Under the pieces are notes generated by a model that saw only the letters and a program-made list of their open reading frames with translations, made no database searches and had not been told where the DNA came from. Position numbers and translations under genes: made by a program. 64,000 nt of DNA from Carposina sasakii (taxonomy: Eukaryota; Arthropoda; Insecta; Lepidoptera; Carposinidae), in the NCBI GenBank assembly GCA_014607495.2, contig CP053160.1:4960001-5024000 (forward strand). Reading direction: 5' to 3'. Positions 24,337 to 35,300 of this stretch are shown one piece after another (within the stretch, counting starts at the first letter, position 1; the number at the start of each line of letters is the position of its first letter).

Positions 24337-24342
24337 AATAAA
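24337..24342 (+). promoter_or_regulatory. Poly(A) signal of HMG20
   Basis: AATAAA 14 bases after the HMG20 stop codon. Confidence 0.6.
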
Positions 24343-24449
24343 TTAAAGTGAGTAATAATTCAGAACAATTTGGTAAGAGTAAACAAAGAATGTTATTTTC
24401 CTTAAACACTGAAGAAATACTGTCAACAGGTATACCAATCTAAGGGCCG

Positions 24450-24576
24450 ATTTTTCCAAACGTTATCAGAGGAATAAAGTTGATACTGTCTTTCTCTAAA
24501 ACTTAGTCATGAATAATCATGATAGAGACAGCAACAACTTTATTCCTCTGATAGGCTATCTGACGTTTGGAAAAAT
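24450..24576. mobile_element. Short MITE with inverted ends
   Basis: Left 'atttttccaaacgttatcag' and right 'ctgacgtttggaaaaat' with 'aggaataaagttg'/'caactttattcct' as inner arms. Non-coding. Confidence 0.75.
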
Positions 24577-25109
24577 AGATAAAATCCAATACTATGTATT
24601 AGTACATAGGTATTTATTGAATGATGAGACTTGTGTGGATCATAGTTTTAGTATTTGACCTAATGTATGTAATGATTAGTAATTAAATAAAATACAGAAA
24701 TTCTTAAGGGTTGGTTACATTTCTTTTATTGTTTTTCCATTATATCATGTCAGTATGTACTTAATCTAATCACAAATATCTAAGTGAGGAATGTTAGCTT
24801 ATGAGTTTATGAGTATAATACAAGTAATTATAAGTATTGCAATGCAACATGCTGACTCCCTATTCCAATCGTCAATGCAGGTTTGTATTGCAAGCATTCA
24901 TCTGGAGGGGAATGGACCAGGCAGTTATGTAGCAGGAGATAAAGAAATATTCAATAAAAAGTAAATGTAATTTTCCCCAGTTTGGGAAATCCTCCCATAC
25001 TTCTCCAAGGTACATACATTCAAGATATTTGCTCTAATTGTAATCCAGGGTTTCAGTAAACTAGACAAGTGCATAATTCATTTGTAATTTAGACATAATA
25101 TGGGGTGAT

Positions 25110-25290
25110 TAAGGGTTTCCGGGAAATGGGCAGCAGTGCCTCTCATACTGACAACATAGTCCGAAAATCACACTGCGGTCACCAACCCGCCTGTCCAGCT
25201 TGGTGACTATGGACAAAACCCCCTGTGGCGTGCCCTGGGGGAGGCTTACGTCCAGTACGACGGCAATAGGCTGAAGAAGAAGATGGGATG
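25110..25290 (-). pseudogene. LINE 3'-tail fragments
   Basis: Contains 'gggggaggcttacgtccag' with 'gcaataggctgaagaagaag' on the plus strand, and just before it the 'gggaaatgggcagcagtgcc' to 'ccgcctgtcc' block seen inverted around 17000-17090. Degenerate. Confidence 0.5.
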
Positions 25291-25516
25291 ATGCCATATA
25301 GCAAAGAAGACACAAGAAAGACATAATATAACAAAACAATGTCAGCAAAATTTGTCTTTTCAATTCGAAAAGATCTTCCTTAATTTTGTCCAATTAATTA
25401 AATTAAACATTAGTCTTATTACAAAAGGTATTAAAATACCAATTTGGTAATGTTAACCATGTCACAAAAGATTATAAATCTTAAAACTTATTTATAATGT
25501 TCAGTCTGTCATTATG

Positions 25517-27722
25517 CTATTTTGAACTGTCTCCATCAGACTCTTGATTTTCATTTCCATTTACATCATATTCATGTAATTTAATTCTCCATATTTTTAT
25601 TAACTGATCCCAAGATCTTCTGCTGTATTTGGCATACTTGTCTGGAGTCTTTGGATGTTCCTTTGTTCTTTTGTTCCTGCAATAGCAGACATGTGATTTA
25701 ACAAAACTTACAAATATATAAAAATACATAATATAGCATCAATCCAGGATATTTTCTGTCTTTTATTATAAAATTTTACCATTAAAGTACCTGTTCAAAA
25801 TCTTCTTCATATAAAGTATTAAGTGCAGTAAGTATTGGGAAATAGCAGTAAAGTTGGAGTTATTATAACAGTCACTTACATAGGTACTTCTTTAATATAG
25901 TTAAAATAGCCAACAGTATTTTTTCCATAATCTATTTGCTTCTGTCTCCGACCCAAAACTAATGGATCTACTTCAAGTTCAAAAGATTTTCTTGAGTCAG
26001 GGTCAGCAGCACTGTAATTTACATAAGTATGATTTTGTATCTTACCATGAATTATATAAATGTACCTATTGTAATGTTGAATTCACTGAACACAAGCTTT
26101 GAATCAATCTTAGATTTTATTACCAAAAATCTTTTTGCATTAGTGAAATTAATCTTTGAGAGATTTGCAATAGTTTTTATCAGCAAGTTTTGATAATAAT
26201 AATGTTAATAAATTGGGGAATAAACTAGACTAACATATTAAAGACCATAGAAAGTTGTAAGAGGAGAAAATAGATACAGGTGAAATCATACATACTGTAT
26301 GTATATAAACAGGCAGGCAGTTGGGACAACTGCACCCGTATGATGAATTTGGTGAGAGTGAGATGTCTCACTTTTAAACATCAAATCCACAGAGCTAAGT
26401 AGTAACTAGACAAGGCAAGTGTTTCTACTTGGTGTGTACAAGTCAGTAGAGGGACAAGAGGGTCTTGGTGTTTTGTAGGCGATGGGCTGACCACCTGTCA
26501 CTACTAACCGAACTTGTACATCTCAACTATACCCTCAAAATTGGTCAGAAGTGGCACCATGTGGTCCTATCGGCCCTTGGTGCTCAGCCTACCCCGTAAG
26601 GGATAAAGGCGTGATTATATGTATGTATGTGTTAAAAGGGGTTGCAAACCACTTCCATCAGGCCTAATTCCTTCAGTCCTGGCTTGAGAATGAGTGTCTA
26701 TTCTAATTCATAAGTCCATTTTTTACATGCAAAGTACTTAGTTAGTCACTTAGTTTATCTAGTTATTAATAGCTCTGTGAATTTGACGTTAAAGTGAGAC
26801 ATCTCACTCTCACCAAATTCATCATACTGGTGCTGCTTTCGCCTGTATCTATATTTTTGGGTGATTTTTGGTCGTCAACATTTCCGAATACTATGGAGTC
26901 TCCATCATCATGATCATTTTTCCCAATGGAAGCATACCTGGGAAGTGAATGGTTCCCAAGATATTAGGGTCCAAAGTTGAGTAAATAGCCTGCATTTTTT
27001 TTGCATAAATGCACATAGACGCGTATAACATTTTTTTACAAAAAATTATTAAAATCTAGATATAAGAAAACTAACACAAATACTGGATACCTACTATAAA
27101 TTTCGCCCATTCAAGAAATATAATAAAATAATGTCAGTGTAAACTTTAATTACTTACTTAGTTTTTGTATCATTCTCACTTTTTGAATTGGGCCTTAGCC
27201 TTTTTCTGCTACCAACATTTTCACTGCTATTAGATCTTCTATCTTTGCTAGATTTTTTTCCTAAAATATAGAAAATTTTTATGTAACTAAATTCAAAGAC
27301 AGCTCAACAGATTTAGATTAGATTTACTGTGGGTTGTTTCAGTGAGCCTAGACCCAGTGGTAATGCAACTGTGGTGGAGCAAGCAAGTAGGGATTGGAAT
27401 AGGTGCCCCTGGTTTACTTCCTAGGTGACTAGGTAAAACAATTTTCGCAGTCAGGATTTTTGAGGAATGAAAAGGCGTAAGCTGTAAAGGTACCATTAGA
27501 TACGGTGCAGCAAACTGATTTATGGGGACAAGGTGGCGGGCATCCATGTCGTGAAAGTTAAAAAGCTACAATTTAATAAAAATTCGCCCAGAAGCTTTTT
27601 GGTTATTTACCATTACATCTTTCTTCTTCCACTTCAGTTGGTGTTTCTTCTTCTTTCTCATTTGACGAATTGTCTTCTTCTAAATCAGCCCAACAAACTA
27701 AAATATCATCCACTTCGCTCAT
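25517..27722 (-). CDS. SLBP: SLBP, histone mRNA stem-loop binding protein
   Basis: Four exons on the minus strand: 27722-27611, 27260-27158, 26011-25880, 25676-25517; phases agree, 168 aa. SLBP binds the 3' stem-loop of replication-dependent histone mRNAs and guides their processing and translation. The RNA-binding domain is clear: [28 protein letters not shown], then [18 protein letters not shown] and [13 protein letters not shown]. The HPKTP threonine that is phosphorylated in other SLBPs is kept. The N-terminal ~85 residues are short, acidic first ([22 protein letters not shown]) and then basic ([12 protein letters not shown]). The linker between KEVP and HPKTP (MNKRTKE) is one residue shorter than in human. 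A 17-residue polar tail follows the domain. The protein is shorter than vertebrate or fly SLBP, mainly in the N-terminus. Tail-to-tail with HMG20, head-to-head with XPO6. Confidence 0.95.
26270..26851. mobile_element. Inverted-repeat element with nested insertion, SLBP intron 2
   Basis: Outer ends 'tagatacaggtgaaa' / 'tttcgcctgtatcta' and inner arms containing 'gatgaatttggtgagagtg' with 'agatgtctcac' are reverse complements. The centre carries 'taccccgtaagggataaagg', a known kind of lepidopteran retroelement tail, so something is nested inside. Confidence 0.75.
26855..27125 (+). repeat. Dispersed repeat also at 45800-46165 and 20340-20525
   Basis: Shared order of words: 'gtcgtcaacatttcc', 'ggaagcatacctgggaag', 'tattagggtccaaagttgag', 'tataaatttcgcc'. 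Non-coding. It ends just before SLBP exon 2. Confidence 0.7.
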
Positions 27723-27754
27723 TTTTGCCTGTGTTTATAACTTTATCAGAATAA

Positions 27755-27838
27755 GTTAAGCACTTAAACTTAGAATAATGATTTCGCTGCCTTCTGCTGA
27801 GCGAAGACCAATCATTAATCTAAGCACTTAAAGTTAAC
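27755..27838. promoter_or_regulatory. Imperfect palindrome just upstream of the SLBP start
   Basis: 'gttaa...cttaga.taatgatt' on the left (27755 on) is mirrored on the right up to 27838. It begins 33 bp upstream of the SLBP ATG, where the promoter or 5' UTR should be. It may be a MITE relic or a regulatory dyad. Confidence 0.4.
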
Positions 27839-27985
27839 ATCAATAATTCGTAAAAGGAAATTATGGTACATATGTAGTTAACTAGGTATTATTTATTTTA
27901 CTTGCGCACTCATATGTACAAGTTGTAGAAAGAGTATCAAAGAATATACTTACTCTCTAACGAGAAAGAGTATAAACCACAGTAC

Positions 27986-28491
27986 CAGTGTTGGCAACCT
28001 AGAATGATGCGCTGATCGTACCAGGGCGTAAAATTATCGTACCTGATGAAAAATTATCGTATACTTTTGAACGACATAAAAAAAACGTTAATTATTAATA
28101 AAAATAGATATTATTACGAACTTATATTGCGCTCAGCCGCTCGTCATGTCCTTTTTCGAATTTTATGATTTTCACATGGGTACATTGCGTACAAATGGCG
28201 CGAAAATTTGTGTGTTTCAAAAGTTTTACAAAAATAAAGTGGCTCCAAAGTTGATCAGTCGATTATTGAATTTATTCATGAACACATAAAATTGACAAAA
28301 TATGTAATATTCAACGAGATATATATTAATATATTTCTTATCTATATATGAGTGAACGAAACTATCGAAATCCATTACAATTCGAAAATTATCGTACATT
28401 TATGTACGATAATGAATCGCAATCGTACATCGTACGCCTGGTATCAAATTATCGTGCATGTACGATAATTATCGTACGGTTGCCAACACTG
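27986..28491. mobile_element. hAT-type MITE, 8-bp TSD cacagtac
   Basis: Starts CAGTGTTGGCAACC and ends GGTTGCCAACACTG (14-bp perfect TIR). It is flanked by cacagtac on both sides (27978-27985 and 28492-28499). The inside repeats 'attatcgtac'. No transposase. Confidence 0.9.
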
Positions 28492-28636
28492 CACAGTACT
28501 AAAGCTGTAACAAACCGTTTGTATTCGTTACTGAGTAACGGGTACTGCATCAAGTACCGAGTAACGAAACGTTACCCAGGAATTCGTCTCGTTACTCGCA
28601 TGTTTCGTATCATGGGTATTTTTCGTATAATACACT

Positions 28637-29044
28637 TTTTTTTTTTGTTTAGTTTATCCCGAAGGAAAGGCAAGGGGAACTAAGCCCATACAGCCATTGT
28701 CTTTAGTAAATGATTTCTGAATTTATGATGGTTGATAATAATGATGATGAATGGAAACGCCGGGAAAATCCTCAAGAACAAGTGTAAAGTTAGTCAAAAT
28801 GAAAAATTATTGCAGAAACAACTTACATGCGCCCATGAAGAGATCGTAATCCGGCTAAAGTTTTACTCGGCTTACCTGCGTATAAAACCATGCACACGCA
28901 CTAGATTCACATCACAAGTAATCAAAATATAACTTATCTACCAGAAAATATCACTTTACGGACACATGCAAGCCATTTACAAATAAATTTTGATTTTCAC
29001 AAGAAAATTACACCTGCACCCTTCCAGCTTTTCCCGCCGAATCC
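28637..29044 (-). mobile_element. SINE-like element copy 4 (minus), 13-bp TSD
   Basis: Reverse orientation: poly-T at the left end, 'ccagcttttcccgccgaat' at the right. It is flanked by cgtataatacact (28624-28636 and 29045-29057). Confidence 0.85.
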
Positions 29045-29404
29045 CGTATAATACACTGTTTCGGATCGCAAGTGGTGTATTGATACGTTTGTTTTCGATC
29101 GTATATTCTACCAATGCGCGTGATACGGTTCATTTAATTCGCTTATTTCAAAGAACGGTGATTAGGTTTGTTTAAAGTACTTATATTTTTTTTTTTTTAT
29201 CGTCAAACTTTTATACTGTTTTGTACTATTCTTTGTAATATAATTTAAGTTTGTGGTTAAAATTTTCTAAATAGTAAATCCATTGTAAACTTGGTATATT
29301 ACGTCGACAGTTCACGTCGATTCGACTCGTTACCATACTACATACTATTACTATACCATACTACTTACTATACCATATGCGGTATCAGAAGTAACGAGTT
29401 CGGT

Positions 29405-30725
29405 ATAGGCATGGGCTAATCATATCCGGGAAAGGATTGAACATGTAGTATATCACTCCGATTAAGGATATATATCCTTTTAACATATCCAACTACGCGT
29501 GCATATCCGGGAACGAAGAGATTTAAGTGACGCGAGATATGACTGGGATTGGTTTGGTTAGGTTTAGTGTTGAGTAGGACATACAAGAGGCACTTCATTT
29601 GTCCCGGACATGACGTCAAAATGTAAGAGTGCCTCGAAATTTTAAATTGTACTACTTCAATTTTCTTGTCGCGGTCGAGCTTGAACGGTCGAGCGAGGCA
29701 GGCAGACAAACGACAAGCACGTCACGTGATCACGTCACGGTCGTCGCGTCTGACATTTTGAGCGAGAGAGAAATATATTGTCTTCCATGCGAGGCGAGGC
29801 GCCAGCCAGGAGGCGCGTAGGTAATAGGTATTTAAAATTCAAATAATAATAATCTAACGTTGTTTAGAGAGTCAGTGCCATTTAATTTGTATTTTTTTTG
29901 ATATTTCGGATTTTGAAGTAGATATATTAAGAATCTTAAGATTTATAATTTAAAATATTTGTACTAAACAAACAAATGACATGACAAAAGCACGTCGCGT
30001 CTGACATTTGAGGCGTCAGGAGGCGCGCATATTTCGTACTATAATAACTTCAAATGGTTCAGTCAGTAGGTACGCCTCGCCTCATTTGAAGTGGGAGATT
30101 GTACTGGCTCAGGACAAAAAAGAGGCTACTCTTACAAACTCTTTTTCAAGTCGTGTCCTACTCAACACTAGTTAGGTTGTTGTGTGTCCTTTTAACAGAT
30201 CCAACTCCGCGTACATATCCAGGAATGAAGAGATTAAGCGAACCGAGATATGATTGGGATCTATCCAAATAATAATTAGAATATTTGATAGGCGTATTTA
30301 AAAATCACAGTAGGTACATTAAAACTATTGTCCTAAAAATAATTCCAAATCCAAACAGCTTTTATTTACATTAAAAACAAAATACTTAAGATCAAATATA
30401 AAACAGAATGAATAGAAATTTTGAAAATTATAATTACGAAAACAAATATTTATACTAAACAGCATGCCTGTCGCTCGTGAGTATTCGTATATACTCGTGT
30501 AATATCGTTACATTCGCGCTCATGCGTCTACTGCGATAGTACCGCTCGTTCCGGCGCGTTCGCATTCCGTCTCGCTCACTTATTCTTATCTTCGCATTAT
30601 TCGGTAGGTCGGAGTGGGTCGGATATAGGATATGGTAACTTTCTTTAAAGTGGAGGAGTTGATTCATATCCACCACTGGATATATATCCGAGGATATAGT
30701 TGTGTCCGGAGTTACCCATGTCTAC
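29405..30725. mobile_element. Probable inverted-end element with 'catatcc' subterminal repeats
   Basis: The left end 'taggcatgggctaatc' and right end 'gagttacccatgtcta' are inverted copies with mismatches, and both ends carry many 'atatcc/ggatat' words. A long middle contains 'gcgtctgacattt' repeats. No TSD could be fixed. Contents between ends are not recognised. Confidence 0.5.
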
Positions 30726-30748
30726 CTTCGGGATTTCGGAATAAAAGA

Positions 30749-31154
30749 AGATTCGGCGGGAAAAGCTGGAAGGGTGCAGGTGTAATTTTCTTGTGAAAAT
30801 GAAAAATTATTTGTAAATGGCTTGCATGTGTCCGTAAAGTGATGTTTTCTGGTAGATAAGTTATATTTTGATTACTTGTGATATGAATCTAGTGCGTGTG
30901 CATGGTTTTATATGCAGGTAAGCCGAGTAAAACTTTAGCCGGATTACGATTTCTTCATGGGCGCATGTAAGTTGTTTCTGCAATAGTTTTCCATATTGAC
31001 TAACTTTACACTTGTTCTTGAGGATTTTCCCGACGTTTCCACTCATCATCATTGTCATCTATCATAAATTCAGAATACATTTTACTAAACAATGATTAGG
31101 CTGTATGGGCTTAGTTCCCCTTGCCTTTCCTTCGGGATAAACTAAAAAAAAAAA
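30749..31154 (+). mobile_element. SINE-like element copy 5
   Basis: Starts 'agattcggcgggaaaagctg' and ends 'cgggataaact' plus A tail. The flanking duplication is imperfect (tcggaataaaa / tcgggataaaa). Confidence 0.75.
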
Positions 31155-31990
31155 AAAATCGGGATAAAAAAAAAATTCTTAAGATTTTGTGAATTTTTAT
31201 ATTTTAATTACATACGTTTACGTGAAATTCTTTAAGCTTTTTAGCCAATAATCTCACTGTTTCTATTTTAATGTAAGAGAGATCGTCATTTCTCCTTTGC
31301 AGAGGATTTACTGATTACAGACAGTCAGTCTCGATTTAAATACCTAACATTAATACTTTCGAAATGTAATTTTAACCCTTTTCGATACATTTCGAATTTT
31401 TTAGAGAAATGGTAAGCTAATTGCGGAGTTTTTGTATGCATCGCTGCCTGAATCTATTATACTCATTTGCACCATCCTTGCGTGTTCTGAAGTTCAATTT
31501 TAACTCAAACCGCAAAGTAAACATGGAGGTTACCTTTTAATATTTATTTTACTTATATAGTATAGTTAGGTCTAAGTTACACTAATATAATCTTATCCTA
31601 TTATTCATAAACCTTATAAATAAATATATTAGTCTGGGGATGCTTATTTGAAAATATTTTGTTAACACAAAAACTACCAAATATATTTTGATGTAGGTAA
31701 TATAATCATCAGAATAATCTATAGACCATATTAGTTTATTTAGTTGACTACCAGGGTCTTGCTAGTATTTTATATACCTTTAGATATAGCTGTTTAAATA
31801 GTAATAATATGTAACAATCCTGATATTATCAATCTTCCTAGTATTTGTTCTTGTGCACCTATAATCTATGTAGGAACTCTTAGTGTAAAATACTCAATAC
31901 AATAACAGAATACTCAATAGGTAGTACAGTACAGTGTAATAACAGAATACTATATATTATAAAATATTAATAAGAAAATGAAAAAAAAAA
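31155..31990. other. SLBP-XPO6 intergenic, nothing recognised
   Basis: AT-rich sequence without conserved exon or repeat boundary that I can see. It presumably holds part of the XPO6 promoter or 5' UTR. Confidence 0.4.
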
Positions 31991-32062
31991 TCACCCAAGT
32001 GAGATTTGAACTCACGACCACTCGCATTCCGTGCATCGCTCTACCAACTGAGCTATCTGGTA
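31991..32062 (-). tRNA. tRNA-like gene or tRNA pseudogene with intact pol III signals
   Basis: 72 nt on the minus strand with a perfect A box (TAGCTCAGTTGG), a perfect B box (GTTCAAATC), a perfect 5-bp T stem, a 4-bp D stem and a mostly paired acceptor, followed at once by a T10 terminator. The anticodon arm is bad: two of five pairs fail and base 33 is G instead of U, with GAA at the anticodon position. It is probably a degenerate or SINE-founding tRNA, not a working decoder. Confidence 0.55.
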
Positions 32063-32346
32063 GCTTTATAGTATAGTGCCCATACCTCTCATTGTATCTT
32101 AATTGCTATTTGATGTGATGAAATTTAGGCAGGTAGAGCTTATTATAAGTAAGGAATGATATAAAATTAGTAAGATAGAAATGGTTAAGTAGGTAAGGAA
32201 TTGATAGGGTGGGTATTAAAAAATATGAGAAATATAAGGCAACAGTGTTGAGACTTGCTTAGCTTTTAATTTATATTATTATTCTAAAGGTGAATAATAA
32301 AGTTAATACAAGGTATCATCTAAACTTGCAGGGTGACATAGAGATA

Positions 32347-35300
32347 ATGGAAGCTCTTGCTTCATTGGAGTTATTGATGAGTGAATTCTTTGCACCAAAT
32401 ACCTCAAACTTTAGAAAAAGAGAAATTGAGAGCATGCTGGAGAATTTCTCAAACCGAAGAGATTCATGGAAACATTGTCTACAATTCCTACAGAAATCAC
32501 AAAACCAATATGTTTTAATGTTCACATTAACTACATTAGAGGTATGTATTAAAATGCAAGGAATGCTAAAACCAAGCAATATACTCTATATTGTATATTA
32601 GTGATGTGCCGGATTGTTAAAAATGTATATCCATTGATACGGATCTGAATATGGATATTTGGTGTCAACATCTGCGGATGCGGATCTTAACTTTCTTACG
32701 CAGTGGGTGTCGGTGTGCGCGACAAATACTTAATTTTAAAAATCATTTAATTCTAATTTAAAATATTATGAGGATCTGGGTTATAAATAGTGTAACTTAA
32801 CACAACTTTCCATTTTTTATTTTTGACTTCCTACTTTGAAAACTGCAAAAAGTCCCATATTTGTATTTATTTTCTCACCACAATGTTGCATCTTAAATTA
32901 CTATTTTCTACAAGTTGCTGAGAGACTGGAGCCTAAGCTAGGCTTAAAAGCCTGTATTTCAGGAAACCAGGTCTCAGCTCTTTTAGATATAAAATTTCAC
33001 CCACTCTTAAGTGGTTGGGGGCAATTAAAAAAAAATATATATATGCATGATTGCTTTTTAGTCAAATAATAGTCCACATACCAATTTTTAGCTTTATTCC
33101 TTGAAAATTGCGGAATGCTCCATACAAACTTCAACCCCCCATTTTATTAAAGTGGGGGGTTAGAAAGAGACAAAAAGTAGCCTGTCACTCTCTATGCTTT
33201 CAACTATCTCCACTTAAAAAAATCATGTCATCGCTCAGTTTTGCCCTAAAAGACAGACACACACATTTATTATTTTCCCATTTATAGTATGGCTCTCTAG
33301 TGTGACTCTGCAACACGACATCCGCAGCTTTAATACTCGCTGCATTAAGGAGACAATAGAGCGAAACCAAGGCTCCAAAGTGTTCGCAAGAGAATTATCT
33401 ATGCGGGCAGAGCCAGTTGATAGCTGAAGACAGGATGGCAGTGTAGCGTCTACCTTACCAGAGGTGCTAAGGGAGATTGAGAGGTTCTATGGACAGCTAT
33501 TGTATACCTCGGTCGCTAAACCTGTTAGATTAGGCAAAGACCCAATATCAGCCTGTACGAGATTAGGACTGCCCTTAAACAACTCAAAAACAATAAAGCG
33601 CCGGGCGACGATGGAATTACATCAGAGATTCTAAGAGTGGGTGGAACTCCGGTACTGAAGGTCCTCCAGAGGCTCTTCAATTCCGTCCTGCTCAAAGGCG
33701 TAACGCCGGAAGCATGGAGCAGATGGTGCTGTTCTTTAAAAAAGGCAGTGGTGGTGCTGTTCTTTAAAAAAGGCTTAATAAAACTTAGACGATAAAGCCT
33801 TGCTGAAGAACTATAGACCCATCTCGTTTTTGAGCCATGTCTACAAGTTGTTTTCAAGGGTAATCACGAATCGTCTTGCTCGCAGGTTTGATGACTTCCA
33901 TCCTCCCGAACAAGCCGGTTTCCGAAAAGGGTTTAGTACCATAGACCATATCCATACGCTACGGCAGATTATACAAAAAACGGAAGAGTATAATCGGCCA
34001 CTATGCCTAGCGTTCATGGACTATGAGAAGGCCTTTGATTCGATCGAGACATGGGCAGTGCTGCAGTCTCTCCAGCGTGCCATATTGACCATCGATATAT
34101 CGAAGTGCTGAAGTGTTTATACAGCAATGCCACAATGTCGGTACGAGTACAGGTTGGAAGCTCGATGCTCGAAGTTGTTGACGAGTATGTTTACCTGAAA
34201 CAGACGGTCAAACTAGGTAGGTAGAGAAAGAGGTAAATCGGCGAATCCAACTCGGCTGGGCAGCGTTTGGGAAACTACGAAGCTTATTTGTGTTCAAGAT
34301 ACCCCAGTCCTTAAAGACGAAGGTATTCAACCAGTGCGTGCTGCCGGTGATGACCTACGGTGCCGAGACGTGGTCTCTAACTGTGTGCCTCATAAATCTC
34401 TCTGCGTGATCGAATCAGAAATGAGGAGATTCGTAGACGTACAAAGATCACCAACATAGCTCAACGGTCCAGCAAGCTGAAGTGGCAATGGGCAGGACAC
34501 ATAGCTCGAAGAACTGATGGCCGATGGAGTCAGAAAGTTCTAGAGTGAATACCACGTATCGGCAAGCGCAGCGTGGGAAGGCCAACCGCGAGGTGGACGG
34601 ATGACCTGGCCAGGTCGCGGGCGTCGGTTGGATGCAGGCTGCTTCCGACCGGTCGGAGTGGAGGTTATTGGGGGAGGCCTATGTCCAACAGTGGACTTCT
34701 CAGGGCTGTTAATGATGAATATTAGTATGGATAGATATGGTAAAGCGTTTGAAAGGCAAAGCTTAAGAAAGAATAGAAGGCGCTGGACAGTCAAGCGAGA
34801 TAGGAAAGCAATAGGCTATGGGATATTGCAAATAAGAAAACACGTATTTAAGCGAGTTGTCGGGGAGCAAATAGACATGCGTTCCGCGTCAGAGCTATGG
34901 GCAGACTGTTGAGAGGCGGCGCCAGCGGCCGGTCGTCGGGTGCGCAGGCTAGCGCAGGCCCTGGGAATGCACGGGGTGCGCGGTGCTGAGGTAGCCTGTG
35001 CACAATAGACACCGGTTGCGTCATGCCGCAGATTATCTAATACGCGACATAGTTTGGTGTTGTCTGTTTGTCCCTCGATATATTTATTACATTAATATTT
35101 TAATATTGTAATTAAATAGATATAAATTAATTAAATTGTAAATAGAAATAAATAATTTGGACACAACAACATATAATAAAATCAGTGACATAAAATGGGT
35201 AATCGTCAGGTCACTACAATCGTAACTAACTTCTGGTAAGTTTGCAACATAAAGGAGCCAACTATTGATTTTAGCAAATAAGAAAATATCTGGTTTGAAT

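Noticed and set aside
32290..32346. Start codon of XPO6 at 32290
   Set aside because: A plausible acceptor (ttgcag at 32330) lies between it and ATG 32347, and the residues it would add do not resemble the family; 32347 preferred but not proven.
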